Origin: Legionellaceae bacterium
Lineage (GTDB): Bacteria; Pseudomonadota; Gammaproteobacteria; Legionellales; Legionellaceae
Length of the DNA: 42,981 bases
Direction: 5' to 3'
NCBI GenBank assembly: GCA_947474165.1
Contig: CANJHO010000012.1
Location: forward strand, 1 to 42,981
In this document: in pieces, positions 23,538 to 33,830 of the stretch
Layout: the number at the start of each line of letters is the position of its first letter
How positions within the stretch are numbered: the stretch's first letter is position 1
Position numbers and translations under genes: made by a program
The notes under the pieces: model-generated
The model's input: the letters and a program-made list of their open reading frames with translations, nothing else
Databases searched by the model: none
Told to the model about the DNA's origin: nothing

Positions 23538-26500
23538 ATGAATAGTAAATTTTTCTTATGTGATTATTTTGAGGTCATTGATATGGCATATTGTAAGCAT
23601 TTTATCGATGGAATAAATACCATTAATTTTTCTGATTCATCTGGTCGATTACTTCAACAATCTTTGATGGCCCTTGTTTATCAAGCCTTGAAAAAAGAAC
23701 AGGGTAGGATTCAGGAAAATTTATCAACTTTGCCCTTGCATCAGGATGACAATCCATTTGCAGAGGAACAATTAAGTTTATATCGAAAAAAACAAACTCA
23801 AGCCATTGATGTGATTGATGCCCAAATGCAAGCGATTCTTGCTGATAATCGTGGCGTTGATCTTGAATCAGAGAAAATCATCACCGATCCTACCCTATTG
23901 ATTCAATCGCTTGCTGAAAATTTTCGTGATGTAAAACATTTAGCCTATGTTCTCTCGGATGCGCCTTCTGAGATTAAAGCATTACAAACATCATTATATA
24001 TTAAAGTATTATTTAAACTGGAATCTGCGGCACAAGAAGCACAATTACAAACCTTAGCCTTGGTTGATATTCAAGACATGCTGGCACAGGCTATTTTAAT
24101 GTATGAACGTCACCCTACCAATCCTCAATTAAGGCAGCAATGTCAAAAGTTGGTGCAAATGGGCTATTACGAAATGGTTCGGCGGGATTGCGACCACTTC
24201 AAGCCGACGCATGAATCAACTCCATACGAACAGTATCAGGGCTTTATTCGTACCTTAAGATCAAAATGTCCTGAGGTCGGGGCATCGGATATTATTGATC
24301 AGTTAAGTCATTATAAAAGCACGACGGGCGAATCAATGAGTGATTTATTGACTCGGATCGAGGTGCGTTTAACGCTCAATGAAAGGGATGACTGGGCACG
24401 CGATGATAAAATTAATGCATTCAAAGAAAAAAAAGCGCTGTTTGATGTTTTAAGATTTGGACAAGCGGATAGGCGCGATTATGCCAAAAAAACAGAAAGT
24501 AATTTGACACGTGATTTATTCTGGGCAAGAAACATTAGAGATGTCGAATTATTTACTAAAAATAGTGTGGCGGATCAAACGTTTACGGCTTTGGCTGAGG
24601 GGCGTTTTATAGAACAGGATAGTCAATTTAAGTCCCCATATCAAAATTCAGAAGATCCCCGTGTCGCAAAGTTAAAAGAAACTTTGGACGTTATCTATTC
24701 AAAAAGTGAACGGACTAAAAAAGGGATCGTGAAAACAGGTGGTCGTTCGGACCCATTTATTTTGACAGAAGCAACAGCAGTTAAAAAATATATTAAAGAT
24801 CGACTTGAAGCGCAATCAAAACAACCTGCAATAAGGCTTTTACCCAATGGGGAAATTGAAGTTAATCTCTATTTTTTTGAAACGGATGATGCATTGGTTG
24901 ATACGCTATTTGATGAGATGACCACCGCGGGTGGGTTGGGTCGAACACCAGACGATAAGTTGATACGGCAATTGATGACTAAAAGTGCCATCCACACCAA
25001 ACTTCATTCTAGCACTATTCGTGGCGAAACATTCGCTGAGATTGAAGCAAAGCTTCATGCGAAGGGTTTTAAAGGGGAGGAACTTAAAGCCTACCAAGCA
25101 GCATTTCAGCGGATTCAAAGGGCTGCCAGTGCCGTAGCGCCCCCTGATATTAGTGCTTTGAAATTAGACAACAAGGATGAGTTGTTATTGCGTGAATTAT
25201 TGGAATTACAATCCATCCAAGCTGAAAAAATGGTGCGGGGGGTTTTTGTAGCGCTCCAACCCGCATTCAAACAGTTAAAAGAAGGTCGTTGTATTGAAGC
25301 CTTAAAAATAGAAGGGCTTGAGGCCCATTTATCGGCTGCCTATGCGGCCCTTGCTCAATTGGATACAGCGGGTGCCACGCTAAAGCTTAAGCCCATGATT
25401 GAAAAAGCAAAAACGATTACCGCCTCTAAATTAGAACGACGTGAGAAATCTAATGCCATTCAAGCCGCTTTTGAATCAGGCCGAGAGGTTGCTAAAACCG
25501 TAGAAGCAATTTTTTTAGATGAATATCATGCGATGGCCGATACACTCGCACTGACAGCCGATGAGGTTCGGCGAATGGAAGGTGATATTAAAGTGATGGC
25601 CGATGAGATGGTTCGCTTAATTGAGCGGACTAGACAAGGGGCGCCAGCGATTACTGATGAAGAACAAACAGCCTATTTTTCGATAATTCAACAATTGGCC
25701 AACGCTATTCAACCAAAGCTTCTCAGTGAGGTGCAATTCAAGGTGAAGCATTCCGTGACAGGCGCTTGTACAGTCCAAGTATTGGATGACAAGGGGGGGC
25801 TTGTTCAAGCGGTTCAGGTTGATATCGGTGCGATTAAGCTGCCCTATTCATTGATAAAACCCCCTGGTCGAGATTTTATTTTTTCCTATGGGGGCAGCCG
25901 CGGCATCATCGCCCCTTTTGAGGGATTGGATGAGGCATATGCAGGCACTGGAAAAAAAGGACGTTTATTCACGCACAGTAGGTTGTTAGGGGTAGGACAA
26001 TATGGGCAGGTGAAAGAGGTTGAAAGTTTATTGTCTGGATTAAATCAGGTGATAAAAAAAGGCTATGTGCCTGCGGTTGATTCAAGTCCTGCTTTTAAAG
26101 AAGCCAGTCGTACTGCCCTTCGCACGCGCCCTATTACGGCGCGTGATGATCCTTTGTATCGCATTGAAAGTGATGTGTTGCAAAATTTATCAAAAGCCGA
26201 AAGGGCTATTTCAGGTGGAACACATTATTGGATTACCGATGATAAACCAAGAAAAGCGGGAAAACTGTTCTCAAAGGACAGTACACCCCGACAATATCAG
26301 CTGTTAACTGAACGTGCAAAAGGCGATACCTTAGCCGATACAGCCAATAAAAAATTAAATCTATACCCTAAAGGTGACATTGCTTATCACGATCCTTTAA
26401 AACGTGACCCCCACGTGGAGGGGGAATTTTTAAGCACCTTAAAAGACACATTGGACTTATCAGAAGCACTTGTCGGCAAGGCACAAGCCTTTCAAGCCAT

Positions 26501-29500
26501 GCATTTTTCGCATAACGACATTAAGCCTGAGAATTTTCTTTATAAAAAAAATTCAGAGGGTCACTATGAGGTGAAGTACATTGACTGGGCAACCGGGGGA
26601 TTTCAGCAAGTATATCAAGGGACTGCCCTTAGCCCTGAAGCTGCATTTTCTGAATTATTTGGTCCAGATCTTCCAAAAACATTCAAGGATAATCAATGGT
26701 GTGATGCCAATGGGCGCTTTGTGAAGCAAACAGACCAAGGCATGGTGTTTGGTGTCAATCCTACTTTGGGCATTTTACACGGCGCACGCAATGGTACCCT
26801 GCCTTATATTAGTCCAAAAGTTTTAGGGGATGCCAGGGATCGAACGCCCGTTTCGGGTAGTGAACCGGTGCCTGAATTGAATACGGTGTTAACAAGCGAT
26901 GAATCCTATATGGATGATTGGGCCCTTACGGCAATGACCTTTGGTATTTGTAATCGACAGGCTTATTTAACCCTGGTGAAAGGCCGTGTGGTCATGGACT
27001 ATGTGATTCCTGGCGTTTTAGAGCTTGATGGCAAGACGCCCTTGGGCTTGAAAATAGTGGATGTGGCCAAGTTTAATCAATTTTTTGCTTGTGCAAACGA
27101 TGAGGTTAGCGATGCAAGCTTGCAAAATGGGACGGCTTATACGCAAAGAGATGCGGTGATGTATATTCCTTCGAATCAGCGTGAGGGCGAGCCGTTGCAT
27201 CTGTATCGTCGACTACAAGGCTTACACGCGTTGTTAGCAAAAGAAGCGAGCCCTGATGCAGAAATAATTGCTAATAAAATCAATCGGATACTTTCAGAGG
27301 CTCATCGCGTCATTGCCTCAGGCGAGGGTTTTACCAAAGTACAATTAAAAGAGCATTTGGCAGCAGCTGAAGCCTGTATTAAGGATTATGATCAACTTCA
27401 TGATCTGGCTCGCCGGGAGGCGCTTTTAAAAGAGGAGATCTTGCAATCGGTTCTTCAAGGTCAGTTTAGCGTGGATCAATTGCTGAAATTAGAGGAATCA
27501 GGACTGAGTCGTTTGGAAATCCTTTGCACTTATCCATCAACAAGGGAGCAAAAAGTTCAGGCCATTGCTATTTTAGAGGGTATCTTCAATGAAGCGCAGT
27601 TGAATGACAAATTGATTATAGCTAAAGCACCTGGCCGCCATTTGTTCAGGGACTGTATTCAGCAAGGGCAAAGCGATATTCTTCAGTGTTTATTAGAAAA
27701 AATAACGACTAAAAATCCTGCGTTCATCGCATTGGTGAGGGATGAGGGTTTATTGCATTATGCCGCAGAGCAGGGAATGACGGGCATTTTTTCTAGCTTG
27801 ATTAGTGCATTAAAAAAAGCAGGTGCAACAGACGAGGCCTTGTTCAATCTCCTCTTGATTGAATATGGTCCTAAAGACACTCAAATTAAAACCGCGCCGC
27901 ATGTGAAATGGGCAATGCATTGTTTTCATATCGCTATTCGCAACAATGATCCCCTTCAATTGACGGCTATTTTGAATTTACTGCCTCAAGGGGATAGATC
28001 GAAAGCAGTGATACATGAAGCCCTTCATTTGTCTGCAGCCCTGGGTCATAAAGCACTGTTTAATCAAATATTAACAACGTATAATGCCCTCAATCCTGAA
28101 AACAAAATGAGCACAGAGGAATTGCTGAGCTTGTCCTATCCACCGGATGACGTCTCTCCTTACCATTTATTGATGCGGGATGAGGCAACACTCGAGGTGA
28201 TTCCCTGGCAAGTTTTAGAAGAAAAACCTGAGGTTTTGAAAGCCTTTTTATTAACCCCTCCCAAGGGGACCCATGCTTTTCCTTTGTTGATTGCTGCAAA
28301 AAATGGTAATTTTGCAGGCGTTAGAGCCTTGATTCAGTCGGGTGAAAAGATCAATCTATCGAAAGCCGAGTGGTCGTTGTTGTTTACTCAAAGTGATGAA
28401 CACGGCAAGAATTTATTTAATTATGTGTTAGAGCAGAATCAATTCACAGTCCTGACGGAATTACTGAATCATATTAAACAGCAGGGTGAAGAGCCTGAGA
28501 CGATCATCGTGCGCCTCTTAAGTAATCCTCATCCTACTAATCCGCTTAGCAATTTTTTATCGACTGAAAAACAAGACCGCCTCCAATTTGAAGTGTTGAA
28601 CCAATTGTTCAATGAAATTTCAGCTGATTTTAAAAACCCTGTGTTACAAAAAGCACGAATTGTTACGTTACTGGTGAATGAAAATTGGCTGATTGAAAAG
28701 GCGAGTTCGCCAGTGCATCATGAGGCCCTAGAAGCCTTGCTTCAGAATGACAAATTATCGATACCGTATAAACAAGGGCTTTTTACAAAATTAGCACTTG
28801 ACGCACCAGAGGCTTCACCTGCAAAACACTTTTATAGTGCATTATTGGCTGAAGTATCCCCTCCTCATGAACGCCCCCGTGATGAATCCTTCGCATTAGA
28901 ATTACCCGTGGACATTCTGCAAGAGGTTGCAAGACAACGCAATGATGTATCGCTTTTAATGAAAGCATTGCTTCAGGCCCGTGAATTTGATCAATTAAGT
29001 TTGGCGACTGAAAGACTAAAAGAACAAGAAAGGAATACTGAATTTTTAGCCCAGAGCAATACCTTAAGTTTGCATAATCAGGCCTTGCAAGACGCTTTAT
29101 CTAAGCAAGCCCAAGAGAGTCAGGAGGCGCTTCAGAGAATGCAGTTCACGTTGTCTGCAGTTCATTCAGACAACTTTCGTCTGAATGAGTCATTAGCAAC
29201 AACGAGTGACGCTGCTCAATTGCAAATAGATACGGTTGAGAGAAGAGAGGCTGAACTTAGATTGAAGTTCGATAATTTAAATGCTCAGGATAAAGCATTG
29301 CAGGAAGAGCAAGCAAAGCAGATCAAAAGGCTTCAAGAGGCACTTGATGCGGCTAATAAAGAAAAACATGACTTAGATGCCACCTTGCAAGGAACCAAAG
29401 AGGAAAGCTTCCGGTTCGAATCGCAATGGGCGGCAGCTGAAGGAAAGGTGCTTGAATTTAGTTCAGAGCGACGTGAATTAATGGCGAGTCTGGATGCATT

Positions 29501-32255
29501 GCAGAAAGAGAAAATAAGCGAGCTTCGGGTGCATCAGGCCGCACTTGCAGCGGTTCGTCAAGAAAAAGAAGCCTTGCAAGTGATATTGCAGCAAACGCAA
29601 ACAGAAGGCCAAGCCTTCAAATCGCAATCGGTGGATGTTGAAAGAAGGGTGGTTGAGCTTAACTTGCAGCTACAAGTTTTAACATCCAAAAATGAAAGTT
29701 TGCTGAGAGAACAAGTAAGTCAGGATCGGGCACATCAGGCGCAACTTCAAGACGTGGGGATTGGCTTGCAGCGTGCTGAAGAGGCGCGTCAGGCTGCCAA
29801 ATTAGAATTAGAGACGGTTGAGAAGAAAGCGAATCAACAGAGTCTTGTGCTGGATAATTTAAAGGTTAAGCATGAAGCATTGCAGGAAGTGAAAACGACG
29901 CAGGAAAGTGAATTTGAAGCGGCTCGTAAAGAAATTCAGGCGAAAATAAAAGAAATTCAAAATTTCCATCTTGAATTGCGAAAAGCGAAAGAAGAAAGCA
30001 ATGCTGCTGCATTACAATTAGAGGTTGCCGGGAAGACGGAGACTGAGCTGAAAGGAGCCCTCAGCGAATTGTCCGTCAGATATGAGGGATTGCAGGCAAA
30101 GCAAGCAGGCCAGGATCGGGCGCATCAAGTCGCACTTGCAGCGGTGGGTCAAGAAAAAGATGCCTTGCAAGCGAGCTTGCAGCAAATCAAAGAAGACGGC
30201 GCATTGCTCAAAACGCAGTCGTTGGCTGCTGAGAGAAGGTCGGCTGAACTTAAGGTGCAGTTACAAGATTTAACATCTAAAAATAAAAAATTGCTGATAG
30301 TACAAGCAAGTCAGGAAAAGGCGCATCAGTCGCAAATTCAAACTTTGGAAAGTAAATTGCAGCGTGCTGAATCGCGATTAGGTGATGCCGCAAAGACGGA
30401 GACTGAACTGAGCCAACGCCTCAGCAGTTTAACTTCCACCCACGAAGTCTTGCAGGCAAAGCAAATAGGACAGGTTGAGGGACATCAGGCAGAACAGAAG
30501 GCAAGGCTCGAAGAGATAGAGGCCTTGCGTGCTGCATTGAATCGCACTGAAGAAGAATTAACTCTTGCAAAGTCTCAATTAAGTCAAGCGTCAGAAGCTA
30601 TGCCTAGGGTTGAAGATAAGTATAAAATAAGGGAGCAAGAACTTCAGGAGCAACATGAAAGTGCATTAGAAAAATATAAGTCAGCATTAACAGCGCGTAT
30701 GAGTGTGCTTCATGCGGCGAATACGGAGCTAAAAGAGGATAAAGCAACAATAGAAATACAAAAACGAGAGCTTTTGGACTTAAAAGCCAAAATGCGCAAG
30801 CTAGAGCTACGGGAGCTCAAACGGCCTAAGGGTTCTAAATCAGAAGTCAAGCTCATTTCACATAGAACAACAGACCGAATGAAAAGTCGGGTTCGAGCGC
30901 TAGAAGGGCAATTAGAGAGACAGACAAGAGAAATGAGGGATTTAAGCGCTGAAATAGAGGACATGCGCAGAAATCCTCCACAAGTACCTGTGAATGCGCC
31001 TATCAGTCCAGCGGTCCCAGAAGCGCCAGCCTTGTTAGATAGGGCGGTCCTTGAGCAGTCTATGGCTAAAATAAGATCACTACAAGAGATACGAGCGGAT
31101 TTAAACGGCGTTATTCCAGATCCAATGGTTTGGCTTAATCCAGCCTTTCAGGATTCCGCTCAACAATATGCGCTAGACTTGGCCAATGATTTTAAAGAAT
31201 TAGCAGAGGGAGGTGAGCAGCTGCTGACTTATTTAAATCAACAGCGAGCTTTATTACAAAGGTCTTTAAATGGTTTAAAAGAATCAATGACTCAGCCGAT
31301 TAACGAGTATCGAACATTATTAACGGGTTATTTGGAAGAGATAGATGTGGAGTTGGCACTCCATAACAGAATGCAAACCCTACTTAAAGGAAATCTAGAT
31401 CCGGTTGAAAATATTGCTCATCAAGCCCTGTTAAAAACGATCACGCAAGCAACCGACGCCGCAAAGGATGTTCGGCAGGTTTCATCGTTGTTTGACATGT
31501 CTTATCAGGATCATATTTTAACAGAAAAAGATAAGTACTTAGAAACAGCCCGTGATCAGGATGAAGTGAATGAAGAGGATGAGAGCGATACAGAGATTTC
31601 CTGGAATGAGGCTTGCTCTTATAAAACGGTTGATAGAGTTAAGAGTGATTCATTTCGTGAACATACGGTTTCTAAGGATAATCAACTCATTGGTCGATTT
31701 ATTGAGGAGCGCACAGCAGGATTGCCCGATGGAGCGCAAGAGCCTAAGGTTAAAATGACAGTCGTGGCTTTTCCTGGTGATGATGATCCAAAGGCTAGGG
31801 TTCTTTATGCAATGGCGTTGGTTACTCAAATATTAGCGGGTTTAAAAGCGCCCCCCACCCCTGAAAAACCGCTGGTATTGCGAGGTTCCAATAAAGAAGA
31901 GCTTGCATATCTTTTGGCCGCATTAAAAGTTGCGGGAGAGAGCTCACCGCATATGCAGTTTAGTCTAGACGCAATAACAGTAGAGGCTAAGAATTTTAGC
32001 GATGCAGAAATAAAACAAGCTTCTGCGACATGTTATCAGGAGAATTTTGAGAACAGCGATCTATTGCCTACCTTAAAAAAGGATATAGAGCAGTTGGCCA
32101 CTGATAAATTTGGTCATGCAGCTGATCATCAAGCCGTAAAAGCATTGACAAAGCATGTTGGAACCTTATTCAAAACTAAAGTACAAGACATTTTAAAGGA
32201 TATTAAGGAAGAAGATGCGGCCAAGAATAGAGGCCCCAACGGCAATGTAACGTAG
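23538..32255 (+). CDS. giant eukaryotic-like kinase/ankyrin-like/coiled-coil protein, candidate effector
   Basis: A 2905-residue protein with no signal peptide. Residues 1-810: unrecognised, helical. About 815-1165: Ser/Thr-kinase-like domain with glycine loop GVGQYGQV (818-825), a possible catalytic Lys in QVIKKGY, catalytic loop HNDIKPEN (992-999), IDWATG in place of DFG (1015-1020) and GTLPYISPKV near 1086. About 1370-1650: degenerate ankyrin-like repeats (LLHYAAEQGMTGIFSSL; FPLLIAAKNGNFAGVRALI). About 1815-2480: long coiled coil with internal duplications roughly 197 residues apart (HQAALAAVRQEKEALQ and HQVALAAVGQEKDALQ). The remainder is unrecognised; the tail ends with an acidic patch KEEDAAKN, reminiscent of the E-block of Dot/Icm substrates. 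Start: ATG 23538, or ATG 23583, which has GAGG 8 bases upstream. The domain mix and PmrA-like box suggest a type IV secreted effector (inference). Confidence 0.8.
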   Translation: MNSKFFLCDYFEVIDMAYCKHFIDGINTINFSDSSGRLLQQSLMALVYQALKKEQGRIQENLSTLPLHQDDNPFAEEQLSLYRKKQTQAIDVIDAQMQAILADNRGVDLESEKIITDPTLLIQSLAENFRDVKHLAYVLSDAPSEIKALQTSLYIKVLFKLESAAQEAQLQTLALVDIQDMLAQAILMYERHPTNPQLRQQCQKLVQMGYYEMVRRDCDHFKPTHESTPYEQYQGFIRTLRSKCPEVGASDIIDQLSHYKSTTGESMSDLLTRIEVRLTLNERDDWARDDKINAFKEKKALFDVLRFGQADRRDYAKKTESNLTRDLFWARNIRDVELFTKNSVADQTFTALAEGRFIEQDSQFKSPYQNSEDPRVAKLKETLDVIYSKSERTKKGIVKTGGRSDPFILTEATAVKKYIKDRLEAQSKQPAIRLLPNGEIEVNLYFFETDDALVDTLFDEMTTAGGLGRTPDDKLIRQLMTKSAIHTKLHSSTIRGETFAEIEAKLHAKGFKGEELKAYQAAFQRIQRAASAVAPPDISALKLDNKDELLLRELLELQSIQAEKMVRGVFVALQPAFKQLKEGRCIEALKIEGLEAHLSAAYAALAQLDTAGATLKLKPMIEKAKTITASKLERREKSNAIQAAFESGREVAKTVEAIFLDEYHAMADTLALTADEVRRMEGDIKVMADEMVRLIERTRQGAPAITDEEQTAYFSIIQQLANAIQPKLLSEVQFKVKHSVTGACTVQVLDDKGGLVQAVQVDIGAIKLPYSLIKPPGRDFIFSYGGSRGIIAPFEGLDEAYAGTGKKGRLFTHSRLLGVGQYGQVKEVESLLSGLNQVIKKGYVPAVDSSPAFKEASRTALRTRPITARDDPLYRIESDVLQNLSKAERAISGGTHYWITDDKPRKAGKLFSKDSTPRQYQLLTERAKGDTLADTANKKLNLYPKGDIAYHDPLKRDPHVEGEFLSTLKDTLDLSEALVGKAQAFQAMHFSHNDIKPENFLYKKNSEGHYEVKYIDWATGGFQQVYQGTALSPEAAFSELFGPDLPKTFKDNQWCDANGRFVKQTDQGMVFGVNPTLGILHGARNGTLPYISPKVLGDARDRTPVSGSEPVPELNTVLTSDESYMDDWALTAMTFGICNRQAYLTLVKGRVVMDYVIPGVLELDGKTPLGLKIVDVAKFNQFFACANDEVSDASLQNGTAYTQRDAVMYIPSNQREGEPLHLYRRLQGLHALLAKEASPDAEIIANKINRILSEAHRVIASGEGFTKVQLKEHLAAAEACIKDYDQLHDLARREALLKEEILQSVLQGQFSVDQLLKLEESGLSRLEILCTYPSTREQKVQAIAILEGIFNEAQLNDKLIIAKAPGRHLFRDCIQQGQSDILQCLLEKITTKNPAFIALVRDEGLLHYAAEQGMTGIFSSLISALKKAGATDEALFNLLLIEYGPKDTQIKTAPHVKWAMHCFHIAIRNNDPLQLTAILNLLPQGDRSKAVIHEALHLSAALGHKALFNQILTTYNALNPENKMSTEELLSLSYPPDDVSPYHLLMRDEATLEVIPWQVLEEKPEVLKAFLLTPPKGTHAFPLLIAAKNGNFAGVRALIQSGEKINLSKAEWSLLFTQSDEHGKNLFNYVLEQNQFTVLTELLNHIKQQGEEPETIIVRLLSNPHPTNPLSNFLSTEKQDRLQFEVLNQLFNEISADFKNPVLQKARIVTLLVNENWLIEKASSPVHHEALEALLQNDKLSIPYKQGLFTKLALDAPEASPAKHFYSALLAEVSPPHERPRDESFALELPVDILQEVARQRNDVSLLMKALLQAREFDQLSLATERLKEQERNTEFLAQSNTLSLHNQALQDALSKQAQESQEALQRMQFTLSAVHSDNFRLNESLATTSDAAQLQIDTVERREAELRLKFDNLNAQDKALQEEQAKQIKRLQEALDAANKEKHDLDATLQGTKEESFRFESQWAAAEGKVLEFSSERRELMASLDALQKEKISELRVHQAALAAVRQEKEALQVILQQTQTEGQAFKSQSVDVERRVVELNLQLQVLTSKNESLLREQVSQDRAHQAQLQDVGIGLQRAEEARQAAKLELETVEKKANQQSLVLDNLKVKHEALQEVKTTQESEFEAARKEIQAKIKEIQNFHLELRKAKEESNAAALQLEVAGKTETELKGALSELSVRYEGLQAKQAGQDRAHQVALAAVGQEKDALQASLQQIKEDGALLKTQSLAAERRSAELKVQLQDLTSKNKKLLIVQASQEKAHQSQIQTLESKLQRAESRLGDAAKTETELSQRLSSLTSTHEVLQAKQIGQVEGHQAEQKARLEEIEALRAALNRTEEELTLAKSQLSQASEAMPRVEDKYKIREQELQEQHESALEKYKSALTARMSVLHAANTELKEDKATIEIQKRELLDLKAKMRKLELRELKRPKGSKSEVKLISHRTTDRMKSRVRALEGQLERQTREMRDLSAEIEDMRRNPPQVPVNAPISPAVPEAPALLDRAVLEQSMAKIRSLQEIRADLNGVIPDPMVWLNPAFQDSAQQYALDLANDFKELAEGGEQLLTYLNQQRALLQRSLNGLKESMTQPINEYRTLLTGYLEEIDVELALHNRMQTLLKGNLDPVENIAHQALLKTITQATDAAKDVRQVSSLFDMSYQDHILTEKDKYLETARDQDEVNEEDESDTEISWNEACSYKTVDRVKSDSFREHTVSKDNQLIGRFIEERTAGLPDGAQEPKVKMTVVAFPGDDDPKARVLYAMALVTQILAGLKAPPTPEKPLVLRGSNKEELAYLLAALKVAGESSPHMQFSLDAITVEAKNFSDAEIKQASATCYQENFENSDLLPTLKKDIEQLATDKFGHAADHQAVKALTKHVGTLFKTKVQDILKDIKEEDAAKNRGPNGNVT

Positions 32256-32309
32256 GCGGCCTCAAACTCGCTCTCCTTTAGGCTACGATAGTTCGATCAA
32301 CCCATCCTA

Positions 32310-32927
32310 TCAAGAGGCTCTTATATTATCCTTATTCACCTGAGCCACCACAAAGGCTGATACAGCGGCAGTAAACGCTCGTGTTGCTTTATTGGCTGCG
32401 ATGACGCCGCCATAAGGGGTGTCGGTAGGGCATGGGATGTGTTGGGAGATAACACGTGAAGCAACCACACGATTATCGGCAATGTGCGTCAATACCACTT
32501 TAGCGACCAAATCCATCACACTGGGTTTGGGTAGGAAATTTTGTTGCAGCGCAATGACTTGCGTATCTAGGCGATAATCGGCTTTATCCACATAGGGGCC
32601 AGAGGCAACGGCATAAAAATAGCCTGTTTTTTGCAAGCTTTGCATGAGTAGTGGGTAAATCATATTTGCAGGCGAGCTAATCCATGTGTTATGCGCAAAT
32701 GAACTCAATTCGTAGGGTTTTTTAATGTACATCATTTGTTCGGTTTGATAGCCGGCCATTGATTCTGGTTGGGAGATTAAAATCGATTGCATTGTTTTTT
32801 TGTTGGATAGTTTTTGTGTATTGAAAGCTTCCAATTTATATTGATTGCTTGCTTGGGTTTTTATGGGAGAACAAGCCACTAAGAGTAATTCAGCACACAG
32901 TAAAAGAACCAGATTTAGTTTGGTCAC
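32310..32927 (-). CDS. ABC-type transport auxiliary lipoprotein (PqiC/ABC_trans_aux-like)
   Basis: A 205-residue lipoprotein: signal peptide with lipobox LLVAC (Cys at residue 19), then a domain of the ABC_trans_aux type. Recognisable pieces are [23 protein letters not shown], the [21 protein letters not shown] segment that is the family's best-known motif (YxxxxWxxxP-like), and [16 protein letters not shown]. It starts with GTG at 32927, next to the MlaD stop. As the last gene of an MCE cluster it would be an outer-membrane-side partner for lipid transport, comparable to PqiC. Confidence 0.82.
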   Translation of the reverse strand: MTKLNLVLLLCAELLLVACSPIKTQASNQYKLEAFNTQKLSNKKTMQSILISQPESMAGYQTEQMMYIKKPYELSSFAHNTWISSPANMIYPLLMQSLQKTGYFYAVASGPYVDKADYRLDTQVIALQQNFLPKPSVMDLVAKVVLTHIADNRVVASRVISQHIPCPTDTPYGGVIAANKATRAFTAAVSAFVVAQVNKDNIRAS

Positions 32928-32928
32928 A

Positions 32929-33789
32929 TCATTCTCCTGGTCCAGATTTAGGGGGGGCCGATCCGCGAATAATCACAGCGGGGTTTTGTCGCATTTGAGA
33001 GCTCACTTTTTCGAGATTGCTGGCAATGCCATCCATGCGTTGGATTAACAATACAATGGGGGGGATGGTTTGTTGGGATATTTTATCAATGGTGCTCTTT
33101 CCAGCTTTCATGGTAGAAGACACTTGCTTGCCTGCAGTCGACATGCTCAAGGACATCGCACCAAATTTATCAACGCTGGTTTTAAGATCTTTGATCAGCG
33201 CAGGGAGTTCAGCCAGGCTTTTATTGAGGTTGCTGTTGTTTTTGGCAACGACATCGCTCACTTTTTGTAAGTTAATCAATGTTGCTTTTAATGCTTGTGC
33301 ATTTTCTTTGTCAAAAACACGCTTAATCCCAACGCTGACATCATGAATATTTTTTTCCAATTGACTAAAAAATGAGGCTTTATAAGGGATCACCGGGTAA
33401 GGTTCGCCGGGTGTTTTTTGTAAGGGAAATAGCGAGGGTGTGCTGGCCGTTAAGCCTAAGTAGTTTGTGCCAGTGATGCCTTGGCTGATTAAGGTTGCAT
33501 GTGTGCTGCTTGTGATGGGAGTGCCTTCTTCAATTTTAAGTTCTAATCGAACCTGTTGTGGATCAAATTGGTTGAGCTCAATTTTGCTCACTACCCCTAC
33601 TTTTACACCGTTATATTTGACAATCGAGTCATCTCCCAGGCCTGAGACGGGTTCAGGGACATAGACGGTGTAGAGATCATAGGCTTTCCTATCAAAACCC
33701 ACAGACAGCCAGAGACCGCCTGCCAATAGACAGCCTGCAAGAACTAACACGATGAATCCTACGATTCTATAATTTGCCTTTGACTCCAA
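32929..33789 (-). CDS. MCE/MlaD-domain lipid transport protein
   Basis: A 286-residue membrane-anchored periplasmic protein. One N-terminal helix ([22 protein letters not shown]) is followed by one MCE domain at about 38-118: [33 protein letters not shown], then [14 protein letters not shown]. The rest is helical, ending in a Pro/Gly-rich tail. It is longer than E. coli MlaD (183 residues), closer to single-MCE proteins of organisms with a fused MlaE. It forms the ring that shuttles phospholipids between the membranes. The start is TTG with GGGAG 7-8 bases upstream. A palindromic repeat lies between it and the ATPase gene. Confidence 0.88.
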   Translation of the reverse strand: MESKANYRIVGFIVLVLAGCLLAGGLWLSVGFDRKAYDLYTVYVPEPVSGLGDDSIVKYNGVKVGVVSKIELNQFDPQQVRLELKIEEGTPITSSTHATLISQGITGTNYLGLTASTPSLFPLQKTPGEPYPVIPYKASFFSQLEKNIHDVSVGIKRVFDKENAQALKATLINLQKVSDVVAKNNSNLNKSLAELPALIKDLKTSVDKFGAMSLSMSTAGKQVSSTMKAGKSTIDKISQQTIPPIVLLIQRMDGIASNLEKVSSQMRQNPAVIIRGSAPPKSGPGE

Positions 33790-33805
33790 GCAGGTTGCTC
33801 CCTAA

Positions 33806-33829
33806 TGATACTGCGTGTGCAGTATATCA
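33806..33829. repeat. palindromic dispersed motif between mlaF- and mlaD-type genes
   Basis: ATACTGC and GCAGTAT (33808-33825) are perfect inverted arms around GTGT; the flanks TGAT/ATCA extend the symmetry. It sits in the 41-bp gap inside the operon, one base outside the ATPase stop codon. It is one of at least six related palindromes in the window. Confidence 0.7.
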
Positions 33830-33830
33830 A

